From assembly GCA_944388145.1 (NCBI GenBank), contig CALXHQ010000003.1:1-64000 (forward strand): a stretch of 64,000 nt of DNA. Reading direction: 5' to 3'. This DNA is from an uncultured Gemmiger sp. (lineage in GTDB: Bacteria; Bacillota; Clostridia; Oscillospirales; Ruminococcaceae). Shown in pieces: positions 1 through 7,613 of this stretch; position 1 is the stretch's first letter, and every line of letters begins with the position of its first letter. A program made the position numbers and the translations under genes. Below the pieces are notes generated by a model. The model was given only the letters and a program-made list of their open reading frames with translations. It did no database searches and had not been told where the DNA came from.

Positions 1-744
1 CGCTTCCATGACCGCGGAGAACAACCGCTCGGTATACAGCCGGCCCTGTTTGTTCACGATGCTGCGCACCTCGTCCGACAGGCTGCAGGGCTGGCCTGCC
101 AGTATCTGCTCGATCTGCGCATCGGTAAGCGAAAGTCCGGTTTCCTGGCGGACCCGCTCCCGGATCTCATCGATGCAGCGGATCATCCCCAGTTCCAGGC
201 TGTGTGCCGTTTCCGCTACCGGCAGGGCGTTGTCGATCCGCATCAAATCTACCGTCCAGCCGCCGATGTCCATGAGCAGCAACGACGGTTCATCGGTCAG
301 CAGGTCCGGCTCGGCCATCAGGGCCGCAAAACCCTGGGGAAACAACTGCACATCCGCGATGGTGATGCTGTATTCCACGCCCTCGTAACGGAACTGAACC
401 GGCTGGGAAGGACGAAGCAGATAGCTGCGAAACTTCGGCTTGTCCCGGCCATAGCTGGTCAGCGGCAGGCCCGCCGCGAGCCGCACCGTACACTCGGTGG
501 GTGCGCCCCGGCTGCGGATTTCCTGTGCCAATGCTGCCAGTGTCAGCAGGTAGTAGTTGTCGTTGATGGTTTTGTCGCGCTGAATCGGCTGCCGTCCTGT
601 TCCGCAAACAAAAAAACACCCGCCGGACTCAAGAAGTCCCTGGCGGGTGTAAGGTTCGTGGCTGCCGTAGGCTGTAAGACCGGCTGGGAAAGAACAGTGC
701 CGTGTCTTGATGGCATAGTAGCCGTGATCGATGCCAATGTTCAT
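1..744 (-). CDS. ParM/StbA-like actin-fold segregation ATPase (3' end outside window)
   Basis: The reading frame runs without a stop from an ATG (744-742) to the window edge, giving 248 residues with the C-terminus missing. It opens MNIGIDHGYYAIK, the actin-type phosphate-1 loop, and around residues 158-172 carries LLLMDIGGWTVDLMRI, the phosphate-2 loop of ParM/StbA proteins. A GAGG ribosome site precedes the ATG. Family members polymerise on ATP to separate plasmids or integrated elements, normally with a ParR adaptor and a centromere repeat next to the gene. Neither partner is visible here, but the leader upstream holds hairpins and a degenerate direct repeat. Its position beside a tRNA 3' end fits an integrated mobile element. 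An MreB- or Hsp70-type protein is less likely given the short N-terminus and the WTVD variant. Confidence 0.75.
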   Translation of the reverse strand, partial: MNIGIDHGYYAIKTRHCSFPAGLTAYGSHEPYTRQGLLESGGCFFVCGTGRQPIQRDKTINDNYYLLTLAALAQEIRSRGAPTECTVRLAAGLPLTSYGRDKPKFRSYLLRPSQPVQFRYEGVEYSITIADVQLFPQGFAALMAEPDLLTDEPSLLLMDIGGWTVDLMRIDNALPVAETAHSLELGMIRCIDEIRERVRQETGLSLTDAQIEQILAGQPCSLSDEVRSIVNKQGRLYTERLFSAVMEA

Positions 745-865
745 GGGTTTTGCCTCGCTTTCGTTTTTCGTTGAGATTTGTGAATCTATGTAAACGGCTG
801 GTAGATAACTTTTCTTCCCAGCCGGTAAATTTATACTTGGGGGAGAGGTGTGGAGAGGGGGAAAA

Positions 866-907
866 GCAAAAAGCCGCCCGGTCCGGCATTGCCAGAAACC
901 GAGCGGC
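866..907 (-). terminator. Terminator or attenuator ahead of the ParM-like gene
   Basis: A 10-bp GC-rich stem (873-882 with 898-907, one G-U) is followed on the minus strand by TTTTT. It sits about 125 bases upstream of the ParM-like start and in the same direction. It could stop transcription entering from the tRNA side or attenuate the gene. Confidence 0.5.
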
Positions 908-1085
908 TAAAAATGGGCGCACTTGTCCCCTGTATTTTGGCGTTGACATCGTAGTTAAAACGTTTAGCTGGATAACTTAGTTCTCCCCACCATTTTAATT
1001 GTGCGGGAGTTTCTTATGAAAACAAAAACTTTTGGCATCGAAAAATTTTCTATACTTCTGCGGCAAATTTTTCTCCCGAAACCGG

Positions 1086-1134
1086 AAACAGGCCGCCAGA
1101 CACCCGAAGCAGGGACATCTGACGGCCTGTTTTA
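1086..1134. terminator. Hairpin terminator, either direction
   Basis: A 13-bp stem with one mismatch (ACAGGCCGCCAGA at 1088-1100 against TCTGACGGCCTGT at 1118-1130) is flanked by A-rich and T-rich bases on both sides. Confidence 0.5.
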
Positions 1135-1232
1135 TGCGAAAAAGCCTGCCAAAACCGCCCGAAAGCAGGGATGACAGTAATGGAAAAAGCCTGCACGTAG
1201 CAGGCTTCAAATCGTCAATTTTTGACGTTATA

Positions 1233-1268
1233 ACAATAAAAAATTGGCCGGCAGTAAAACCGGCCAAT
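1233..1268 (-). terminator. Rho-independent terminator of the tRNA-Val gene
   Basis: A perfect 9-bp stem ATTGGCCGG / CCGGCCAAT (1260-1268 with 1243-1251) is followed by a T-run on the minus strand. It begins only 6 bases after the encoded CCA. Confidence 0.85.
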
Positions 1269-1273
1269 CAAGT

Positions 1274-1350
1274 TGGTGGAGAATTAGGGACTCGAACCCC
1301 AGACCCCTTGCGTGTGATGCAAATGCTCTAACCAGCTGAGCTAATCCTCC
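1274..1350 (-). tRNA. tRNA-Val (anticodon CAC)
   Basis: The 77-base cloverleaf is complete: acceptor GGAGGAT pairing with ATTCTCC, D-arm GCTC...GAGC, anticodon arm TTTGC-ATCACAC-GCAAG with U33 followed by CAC, T-arm TGGGG-TTCGAGT-CCCTA, discriminator A and encoded CCA. CAC reads GUG, so valine. It has its own consensus promoter and terminator. Its 3' end faces the ParM-like gene, which makes it a plausible attachment site for an integrated element. Confidence 0.9.
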
Positions 1351-1362
1351 GCGACAAGGGTA

Positions 1363-1392
1363 ATTATAGCACAGCTCATTCCGAAAAGTCAA
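1363..1392 (-). promoter_or_regulatory. Sigma-A promoter of tRNA-Val
   Basis: TTGACT, an 18-base spacer and TATAAT on the minus strand, 13 bases upstream of the tRNA. The -35 box abuts the terminator hairpin of the rnf operon. Confidence 0.8.
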
Positions 1393-1439
1393 GCCCCCGC
1401 CGCAGATTTTTTTGCAAAAGCAAACTCTGCGGCGGGGGC
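1393..1439 (-). terminator. Terminator of the rnf operon
   Basis: A perfect 14-bp stem GCCCCCGCCGCAGA / TCTGCGGCGGGGGC with a 19-base loop lies 48 bases beyond the rnfB stop. Its distal arm runs into the tRNA promoter. The U-tract after it is short. Confidence 0.7.
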
Positions 1440-1486
1440 CTGATACGAATTGTCGATGATGTGGCGATCAGCGCGCCGCGCGGGCG

Positions 1487-2326
1487 TTACAGCACCGCGT
1501 ACTCGGGCACCGGGGCATCCACACTGGTGGGTCCGCCGTCCATAAAGTGGATCACCTTCTTGGGGCATTTGCTCACGCAGGTGCCGCAGCCGTTGCACTT
1601 GGTGTAGTCGATACGTGCCACATTATTGTGCAGGAAGATCGCCTGCTGCGGGCAGTTCTTGACACAGAGGCCACAGGCAATGCAGCCGGTTTTGCACATC
1701 TTGACCACAGCGGCGCCGCGCTCCTTGTTGCGGCAGAGAACCGCCGGCTGGGGTGCCACGGGCTTCATCTTCAGCAGGCCGCGGGGGCAGGCTTTGGTGC
1801 AGGCAGTGCAGCCGGTGCACTTGGTACGATCCACCACAGCCACCCCGTGCTGCACGCTCAGGGCGCCAAACTTGCAGGCGCTGACACAATCGCCAAAGCC
1901 CAGACAGCCAAAAGCGCAGGCGGTGGGGCCGCCGGCCACGCCGGCGGCTGCAGCACAGCTCTTGATGCCGGAATAGTCAAACCGGACGCCACAGTTTTCG
2001 CCGCCATTGCAGGAAACAAATGCCCGCATGGCAGGGCGGTCGCCCGCCTCGGCACCCATGATGGCGGCAATGGAATCGGCAGCCTTGTCACCGCCGGGGG
2101 CGCACTTATGGATAGGCGCGCCATCCATCACGATGGCCTTGGCGTAATCGGCACAGCCGGCGTAACCGCAGCCGCCGCAATTGGCGCCGGCCAGGCAGGC
2201 CGTAACTTCGGCGATGCGGGGATCCTCGTAGACAGCCATGAACTTGGAGGCCAGCACCAGGATCAGGCCGCCGGCCAGGCCCAGCAGGGTCAGCACAACC
2301 ACCGCAAAAACGATCGGGTTATTCAT
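1487..2326 (-). CDS. rnfB: Rnf complex subunit B, multi-cluster ferredoxin subunit
   Basis: RnfB is the electron-entry subunit of the membrane Rnf complex, which oxidises reduced ferredoxin and passes electrons to NAD+ while pumping Na+ or H+. The 279 residues start with a membrane helix (4-28), then the typical 4Fe-4S loop with Cys44, 50, 53 and 58 (ANCGGCGYAGC). Further cysteine clusters follow, including CTGCTACTKACP, CIACGLCVKNCP and CNGCGTCVSKCP. It is the last gene of rnfCDGEAB, 15 bases after rnfA. Length and layout match clostridial RnfB. Confidence 0.96.
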   Translation of the reverse strand: MNNPIVFAVVVLTLLGLAGGLILVLASKFMAVYEDPRIAEVTACLAGANCGGCGYAGCADYAKAIVMDGAPIHKCAPGGDKAADSIAAIMGAEAGDRPAMRAFVSCNGGENCGVRFDYSGIKSCAAAAGVAGGPTACAFGCLGFGDCVSACKFGALSVQHGVAVVDRTKCTGCTACTKACPRGLLKMKPVAPQPAVLCRNKERGAAVVKMCKTGCIACGLCVKNCPQQAIFLHNNVARIDYTKCNGCGTCVSKCPKKVIHFMDGGPTSVDAPVPEYAVL

Positions 2327-2341
2327 TGTATCCTATCCCCC

Positions 2342-2983
2342 TTACAGCAATGCGGCGATGATATTCTCGACCAGACCGCCAAAGCCCATAAAGCTCAGCG
2401 AAGTGATGGCCGCGGACACCAGCGTGATGGGCAGCCCCTTAAAGCTCTCGGGCGGATCTGCATTCTCCACACGGGAGCGCACGCCACAGAACAGCACCAT
2501 GGCCAAAAGAAAGCCAATACCGGCGCCCGCCGCACAGACCAGAGCCTCAGCAAAAGCGAAGCCAAACCCATATTCGGCCACATCACCGCCGTAGTCCTGC
2601 ACGGCCAGGATGGCAACGCCCAGCACACAGCAGTTGGTGGTAATCAGCGGCAGGTAAACACCCAGCGCATTGTACAGCGCGGGAATGTAGCGCTTGAGGG
2701 TGATCTCAATCAGCTGGACCAGAACCGCAATCACCAGAATGAAGATAATGGTCTGCATATAGCCCAGGTTGTTGGCATCCAGCAGGAAGATCTGCATCGG
2801 GAAAGTGACGGCCGTGGCAATGACCATGACAACAATGACCGCCACGCCCATGCCCACCGAGGAGTCCAGCTTTTTGGAAACGCCCAGGAAGGGGCAGATG
2901 CCCAGGAACTGTACCAGCACATAGTTATTGACCAGGATCATGCTGAACAGGATGGTGGCAAAGGTTGCGATATTCGCGCTCAC
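2342..2983 (-). CDS. rnfA: Rnf complex subunit A, integral membrane
   Basis: A 213-residue, highly hydrophobic protein with about six membrane helices, of the RnfA/NqrE family. RnfA and RnfE form an inverted membrane pair that carries electrons across the bilayer. The start appears to be GTG at 2983, placed about 6 bases after GGGGGTG. The GTGA overlaps the rnfE stop by 4 bases, so translation is probably coupled. The early segment NNYVLVQFLGICPFLGVS is typical of the family. Confidence 0.95.
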   Translation of the reverse strand: MSANIATFATILFSMILVNNYVLVQFLGICPFLGVSKKLDSSVGMGVAVIVVMVIATAVTFPMQIFLLDANNLGYMQTIIFILVIAVLVQLIEITLKRYIPALYNALGVYLPLITTNCCVLGVAILAVQDYGGDVAEYGFGFAFAEALVCAAGAGIGFLLAMVLFCGVRSRVENADPPESFKGLPITLVSAAITSLSFMGFGGLVENIIAALL

Positions 2984-3675
2984 TGGTCAGCACCCCCTTC
3001 CGCTGTGGCCGGCTGTTTGGCGTCCTGCTCTTCCAGCAGCACCTCGCCGCAGGTCTTGCGCTCAATGGGTTTGTTGAGCTTGCGCTCCACCCAGATGCAG
3101 GCAGCCATCAGGCAGCCAAAGACGAAGAAGCCTCCGGGGGCCTGGTTCATCAGGCCGAATTTGTCCAGGCCTTCGGGCAGGATCTGGATGCCCAGCCAGC
3201 TGCCGCTGCCGATGATCTCGCGGATCGAGGACATGAGGAACATGGTCAGGATGTAGCCAAGCCCCATGCCCAGACCATCCAGCGCCGACTCGACAACGGT
3301 ATGTTTGCAGGCAAACATCTCGGCACGGCCGAGGATGATGCAGTTGACAACAATCAGCGCCAGGAACACGCCCAGTGTCTGGTACAGGTCTGCCATGTAC
3401 GCATGCAGCACCATATCCACGATGGTAACAAAGGTGGCAATGATGACAATGTAGCAGGGCAGGTGCACCTTATCGGGGATGACCTTGCGCAGCGCCGAGA
3501 TGACGATGTTGGAGCCCACCAGCACGAAGGTCATGGACAGGCCCATGCCCAGCGCGCCGGAGACGGTGGTGGTGATGGCCAGCGCCGAGCAGCAGCCCAG
3601 CACCAGGCGCAGCACCGGGTTTTCCCGGATAATGCCGGCGGTAAAAATTTTCCATTTGCTTTGCTTTTCCGCCAT
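2980..3675 (-). CDS. rnfE: Rnf complex subunit E, integral membrane
   Basis: 231 residues with about six membrane helices, homologous to RnfA/NqrD. The N-terminal ENPVLRLVLGCCSALAITTT and the central VVNCIILGRAEMFA are family hallmarks; cysteines of this kind hold the membrane iron-sulfur centre shared with RnfA. The C-terminal tail (about 195-231) is polar, cytoplasmic and a little longer than usual. It lies one base downstream of rnfG and overlaps rnfA by 4 bases. Confidence 0.95.
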   Translation of the reverse strand: MAEKQSKWKIFTAGIIRENPVLRLVLGCCSALAITTTVSGALGMGLSMTFVLVGSNIVISALRKVIPDKVHLPCYIVIIATFVTIVDMVLHAYMADLYQTLGVFLALIVVNCIILGRAEMFACKHTVVESALDGLGMGLGYILTMFLMSSIREIIGSGSWLGIQILPEGLDKFGLMNQAPGGFFVFGCLMAACIWVERKLNKPIERKTCGEVLLEEQDAKQPATAEGGADQ

Positions 3676-3676
3676 A

Positions 3677-4264
3677 TTATGCCGCCCCCTTCAGGTCATT
3701 GTTGTAGCAGTCGATGGCCGCGTTGACGGCGGTAAACACCGCCTTGGAGGAGACCGTCGCGCCGGCAATGGCGTCCACCGGGCTGCCGTCTGAGACGGGT
3801 GCCGAGGCGTTGTAGCCGATAAAGCCGGAGGTAAAGCTCTCCTCGCCGGTCTTGCTGCCGATGCCGGCCGTCTGGGTGGAGGCATCCACCAGCAGATTGG
3901 TAATGTTGCCGGAGACATCAAACGCCACATAGACGGTGAGCGCTTTGCCGGAATAGCCGCTGGCCGCCGCCTGTACGGCAATGGAGCCGTCCGGGGACTG
4001 CACCGCGCCGGACACACCCGCGTCGGTGCTGGCCTGGCTGACCGTCAGTTCGGTCAGGCTTTCGGCGGTTGTGCCCTCCGGCAGCACACTGACATAGGAT
4101 GCCAGCGTCTGCAGGCGGGCGTTTTCCTCAATAATAGGAGCGGTGACATTGTTCAGGGCTGCCAGGATGGCACTGCACACAACGCAGATGACCACCAGCA
4201 CCACAACCGGGACCACCATGGTCTTGACTGCGCTGTCCTGCGCAGCAGCTTGCTTTTTTGCCAT
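3677..4264 (-). CDS. rnfG: Rnf complex subunit G, covalent-FMN subunit
   Basis: 195 residues with one N-terminal membrane helix (16-37) and an extracytoplasmic FMN-binding domain. The FMN attachment motif reads AGATVSS, with Thr170 as the expected site of phosphoester-linked FMN, an ApbE-type modification. No apbE is in the window. Starts at an ATG that shares its A with the rnfD stop. Confidence 0.94.
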   Translation of the reverse strand: MAKKQAAAQDSAVKTMVVPVVVLVVICVVCSAILAALNNVTAPIIEENARLQTLASYVSVLPEGTTAESLTELTVSQASTDAGVSGAVQSPDGSIAVQAAASGYSGKALTVYVAFDVSGNITNLLVDASTQTAGIGSKTGEESFTSGFIGYNASAPVSDGSPVDAIAGATVSSKAVFTAVNAAIDCYNNDLKGAA

Positions 4265-5250
4265 TATGCTGCTCCTCCCTTCCCGGCGGAGGCGGCGGCC
4301 GCCTTTTCCTTCTTTGCCTTTTTCTGTTTTGTGCGCCCCAGGGGGATCTGATGGCTCCAGTCATTGAACCAGGGGGTGAGCAGGTTGCCCAGCAGAATGG
4401 CAAAGCTCATGCCCTCGTTCATGCTGCCAAAGTTGCGGATCAGGAAGGTCATCAAGCCGATAAAGATGCCATAGATGACCTTGCCGCCGGTGGTGAAGGG
4501 GCTGGTGACGTAGTCGGTGGCCATAAAAACCGCGCCGAACAGCAGGCCGCCTGCCATCAGCTCCACCAGGGTGGCGTGCAGGTCGCGGGTGGCGGCAAAG
4601 GTCAGCACAAACATGGTAATGACAATGCTGCCCGGGATGGCAAAGCCGATGGTACGGGTTGCCAGCAGGTAGGCCAGCCCCAGCAGAATGGCCAGGGCGC
4701 AGACCTCACCCATCATGCCGCCGTGCAGGCCCAGGAACATATCCAGCAGGCTGACGCCGCCGGCATCCACCGCCAGCGGGGTGGCAGTGGCCAGGGCGTC
4801 CACCGCCATATCAGGGTAGACGTAGTCGGTCATGCGGGTGGCAAAGCCCACAAACAGCGCAATGCGGCCGATCAGGGCCGGGTTGGCAAAGTTGTAGCCG
4901 ATGCCGCCGAACAGCTGCTTGACGATGACAATGGCGATAAAGGCCCCCACCACGCAGATCCACAGCGGCATATTCACCGGCACGTTGAGGGCCAGGATAA
5001 TGCCGGTGACCACGGCGGACAGGTCACCCACCGGGTTCGGCTTTTTCAACAGCAGGGTGTACAGATATTCAAATCCCACACAGGCCGCCACGGTCACACC
5101 CACAACCAGCAGCGACCGCATACCAAAGATAAAAGCCGCCGCCACAATGCTGGGCACCAGGGCGATGATCACATTGCCCATCAGGCCGCGGGTGGTGGAG
5201 TTGTCCCGGATATGCGGTGAGGCAGTTACGATCAGGCGTTGTTCTTCCAT
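4264..5250 (-). CDS. rnfD: Rnf complex subunit D, covalent-FMN membrane subunit
   Basis: 328 residues with about eight to ten membrane helices, of the RnfD/NqrB family. The second covalent-FMN motif appears as ATATPL with Thr157, and TDYVTSPFTTGG (245-256) is a conserved family block. The C-terminal tail is Lys/Ala-rich. It overlaps rnfG by one base and lies 3 bases after rnfC. Confidence 0.94.
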   Translation of the reverse strand: MEEQRLIVTASPHIRDNSTTRGLMGNVIIALVPSIVAAAFIFGMRSLLVVGVTVAACVGFEYLYTLLLKKPNPVGDLSAVVTGIILALNVPVNMPLWICVVGAFIAIVIVKQLFGGIGYNFANPALIGRIALFVGFATRMTDYVYPDMAVDALATATPLAVDAGGVSLLDMFLGLHGGMMGEVCALAILLGLAYLLATRTIGFAIPGSIVITMFVLTFAATRDLHATLVELMAGGLLFGAVFMATDYVTSPFTTGGKVIYGIFIGLMTFLIRNFGSMNEGMSFAILLGNLLTPWFNDWSHQIPLGRTKQKKAKKEKAAAASAGKGGAA

Positions 5251-5253
5251 GGG

Positions 5254-6594
5254 TCACTTTCCTGCCTTTCCGTTTTTCTCTTTCAGGTACCATGCCTTTG
5301 CCAGTGCCATGGTCTGGCTGACCGGGCGTTTGGCCGGGCAGACATAGGTACAGCTGCCGCAGGCGACACACAGGTCGATACAGCGGGCCTGGAGGGCGTC
5401 AAAGTCCCTGTTTTTGAAGTTTTCGGCGATGACCACCGGCTCCAAGCCCATGGGGCAGGCCTGGATGCAGCGGCCGCAGCGGATGCAGGGCTCTGCCTCG
5501 GGCAGGGCGGCGGCCTTGCGGCTGAGCAGCAGCAGGCCGTTATTCTGCTTGAGCACCGGGAAGTCGGCGCTGGGGGCGGCACCGCCCATCATGGGGCCGC
5601 CGAAGATGATCTTGCCCAGCTCCACATCCGGCTTGATGCCGCCGCAGGCCTCAATCACATCCCGGTACAGCGCGCCGATGGGCGCTTCCAGATTGCCGGG
5701 CTTGGCAATGGCGTCGCCGTCCACCGTAATCCGCTTGGTCACCAGCGGGATGCCGGTTTTGAGGTATTTGCCCAGGGTGGAAACGCTGGTCACATTCATC
5801 ACCACACAGCCGCAGTCGGCGGGGATGCCGCCCTTGCCGTTCGGCGCCGTCTGGGGCACCTCGCGGCCGGTGCAGGTCTCGATCAAGGTTTTCTCCGCGC
5901 CCTGGGGGTAGCGCATGGGCAGCGGTTTGACGGAGACGCCGGGCATATCCCGCGTCAGCGAGAACATCAGGTCGATGCACTCGGGCTTGTTGCGCTCGAT
6001 ACCGATGATGCAGTTGGGAATATCGCAGTATTTCATCACCGCATCAATGCCGGACAGGATGGTATCGCTGCACTCCAGCATCTCACGGGTATCGGTGGTC
6101 AGGTACGGCTCACACTCAGCCGCATTGATGACCAGGGTGTCGATGGTGTTGGCAGCCAGCTTGACCGCCGTGGGAAAGCCGGCGCCGCCCAAGCCAACCA
6201 GGCCGCAGGCGCGGATGGCAACCAGCAGGCTGTCCTTGTCGGTGACAACGGGCGGCGTACAGGCCGGGTCCAGCGTCTGGTGCCCGTCCGCCTTGATGGC
6301 CACTGCCTTGCACACAGTACCGTTGACCATGCGCATGGGCGCCACATCCAACACCGTGCCTGACACACTGGAGTGAATATCGGCGCTGATAAAGCCGCCG
6401 GCCTGCCCAATAAGGGTGCCCACCATGACAGTGTCCCCTTTCTTGACAACCGGTTGGGCCGGGGCGCCGATGTGCATCTGCATTGGAATGACCACGTGCT
6501 GCGGCACCGGCATTTTCACCGTTGCCATGCCTGCGGTGGCTTTCTCGTGCGGCACCCGCGCGCCCTTGGCGGAGCGTTTGAGTCCTTTCAGCAT
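5254..6594 (-). CDS. rnfC: Rnf complex subunit C, NADH/FMN-binding peripheral subunit
   Basis: RnfC is the cytoplasmic subunit that reduces NAD+. The chosen ATG (6594) follows GGGGGAGG and gives 446 residues, the usual length. An in-frame upstream start would add residues unlike the family. The N-terminus has the RnfC barrel-sandwich region, then the Complex I 51-kDa-like part with GLGGAGFPTAVK (134-145) and NAAECEPYL (158-166). Two 4Fe-4S sites follow: Cys370/373/376 with Cys419, and Cys409/412/415 with Cys380. It is the first gene of the operon. Confidence 0.95.
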   Translation of the reverse strand: MLKGLKRSAKGARVPHEKATAGMATVKMPVPQHVVIPMQMHIGAPAQPVVKKGDTVMVGTLIGQAGGFISADIHSSVSGTVLDVAPMRMVNGTVCKAVAIKADGHQTLDPACTPPVVTDKDSLLVAIRACGLVGLGGAGFPTAVKLAANTIDTLVINAAECEPYLTTDTREMLECSDTILSGIDAVMKYCDIPNCIIGIERNKPECIDLMFSLTRDMPGVSVKPLPMRYPQGAEKTLIETCTGREVPQTAPNGKGGIPADCGCVVMNVTSVSTLGKYLKTGIPLVTKRITVDGDAIAKPGNLEAPIGALYRDVIEACGGIKPDVELGKIIFGGPMMGGAAPSADFPVLKQNNGLLLLSRKAAALPEAEPCIRCGRCIQACPMGLEPVVIAENFKNRDFDALQARCIDLCVACGSCTYVCPAKRPVSQTMALAKAWYLKEKNGKAGK

Positions 6595-6681
6595 TGAGGT
6601 TCCTCCCCCTGATTTTAGAGAGCCGCATCTGGCAGCAACGCCGGCTGCGGCCGTACCATAAAACGGTAACATATGGCTATT

Positions 6682-6710
6682 ATTGTAACATTTTTGGGAA
6701 AGAAGTCAAC
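6682..6710 (-). promoter_or_regulatory. Candidate rnf operon promoter
   Basis: TTGACT, a 17-base spacer and ACAATA on the minus strand, about 90 bases upstream of rnfC. An ATGTTACAAT segment covers the -10 box. It resembles the ATGTAAAATGTAA stretch over the -10 of the neighbouring BlaI-like gene, so both may bind that repressor (inference). Confidence 0.45.
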
Positions 6711-6828
6711 CTTGTTGCCATTCGGGTTACATATAAAAATCGTGGCAGATTGTGGCAATTTGTACAATATTACAACAGCATTCCAGTTTGCAAGAAAAGG
6801 CGAAAGATCGCTGCAATGCTGCGGCGGA

Positions 6829-7248
6829 TCAATCGTAGTCATATTCGGGACTTTCAGCCGCTCGGGCATCCAGCCAGCGGGCAAGCGATTCCATCCCCGC
6901 AAAGCTCAGCCGCCCGGCGTCGGCCAGGGTGCGCACCAACTGCTGCACATCCCCGCCGTAAAGGGTGTCCAGGTGGACGGCAGTGGCCCGGGCACAGTAG
7001 TCCCGCCGGCGCACCAGAGGGGTGTACACATTTTTATTGCCCTGCCGGTCACGGCGCACAAACCCCCGGTGCTCCAGGCGGGCCAGAAAATTGAGCAGCG
7101 TTGCATCCGCCCAATGGCAGTGTTCCGGCAGGCAGGCGGCAATCTGGCGGCGGGTGGCCGGACGGCCGCAGGCCCACAGGGCAGCCATGACCTGCTCCTC
7201 ACTGGCAGGCAGCAGCGGCGGGTCGGCAGGGTTGATGGATTCCGGCAT
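6829..7248 (-). CDS. BlaI/MecI/CopY-family winged-helix repressor
   Basis: 139 residues with the BlaI-type layout: winged helix at about 15-80 (EEQVMAALWACGRPATRRQI, then LLNFLARLEHRGFVRR and NVYTPLV), followed by a short dimerisation tail. The ATG sits after AGGAGG. BlaI relatives repress by binding TACA/TGTA half-sites and are normally inactivated by a BlaR/MecR metallo-sensor or, for CopY, by copper. No sensor gene and no CopY-type CxC metal motif is present, so the signal is unknown. The next gene on the same strand is rnfC, 234 bases away. Confidence 0.85.
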   Translation of the reverse strand: MPESINPADPPLLPASEEQVMAALWACGRPATRRQIAACLPEHCHWADATLLNFLARLEHRGFVRRDRQGNKNVYTPLVRRRDYCARATAVHLDTLYGGDVQQLVRTLADAGRLSFAGMESLARWLDARAAESPEYDYD

Positions 7249-7287
7249 GGCAATTCCTCCTGCATTTGTCTTGATACGTTTTCTTAC

Positions 7288-7317
7288 ATTTTACATTTGC
7301 CGCAGTTTATTTGTCAA
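7288..7317 (-). promoter_or_regulatory. Promoter of the BlaI-like repressor with TGTAA half-sites
   Basis: TTGACA, an 18-base spacer and TAAAAT on the minus strand. The -10 region reads ATGTAAAATGTAAG, two tandem TGTAA words of the type BlaI proteins bind, consistent with autorepression (inference). Confidence 0.6.
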
Positions 7318-7481
7318 GTTCCTGCCCATGCCGGGTGTTTCGCCGATGCGAAAGCAGAATTTCGTCAATATTTGCGGCAATTGTAAAAGATTCTGTGTTT
7401 GTTGTACGCACAGTTGTGCGTTTTGTCGGCACATGGCAGATTTTTGGCGGCTTTTTCGGCAGTGTGACGGCGGTTTTCCCA

Positions 7482-7511
7482 TTGCAGCCGGCTGTCATCC
7501 GGTCGTATAAT
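7482..7511 (+). promoter_or_regulatory. serC-serA promoter
   Basis: TTGCAG, an 18-base spacer and a perfect TATAAT on the plus strand, about 100 bases upstream of serC. Confidence 0.65.
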
Positions 7512-7613
7512 GGAATCATCGCCCCGGCAGGGCGGCAGGCAGTATATTCCGGTCGTCTGTACGCTTTTACAATTGCCGTGGTTTCAGCATTCCATGAGAA
7601 AGGGAGTCAAACC

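Larger units (their letters stand above)
745..1273. other. Non-coding leader/element edge with hairpins and a degenerate repeat
   Basis: No convincing gene lies in these 529 bases. They hold three hairpins and two related segments, about 790-845 and 954-1010. Both read roughly CTGG(TA)GATAACTT then TTCT.CCCA.C then GGGAG. The first copy also contains GGCTGG facing CCAGCC. In parMRC systems such repeats beside parM are the ParR-binding centromere, which is a possible role but not shown. A further perfect hairpin, AGCCTGC-5-GCAGGCT, lies at 1188-1206. Confidence 0.4.
7249..7613. other. Divergent intergenic region between the repressor and serC
   Basis: The 365 bases contain the leftward repressor promoter and the rightward serC promoter. 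A perfect 16-base palindrome ACGCACAGTTGTGCGT lies at 7406-7421, followed by TTTTG; it could be an operator or a weak terminator. A TTGCCGCA word (7297-7304) is mirrored by TGCGGCAA (7374-7381). No gene is seen. Confidence 0.45.

Noticed and set aside
1547-3256. Long plus-strand open frame (569 codons) across rnfB, rnfA and part of rnfE
   Set aside because: His/Gln/Ala/Gly-rich composition typical of the reverse frame of GC-rich genes; the opposite strand holds clear Rnf subunits.
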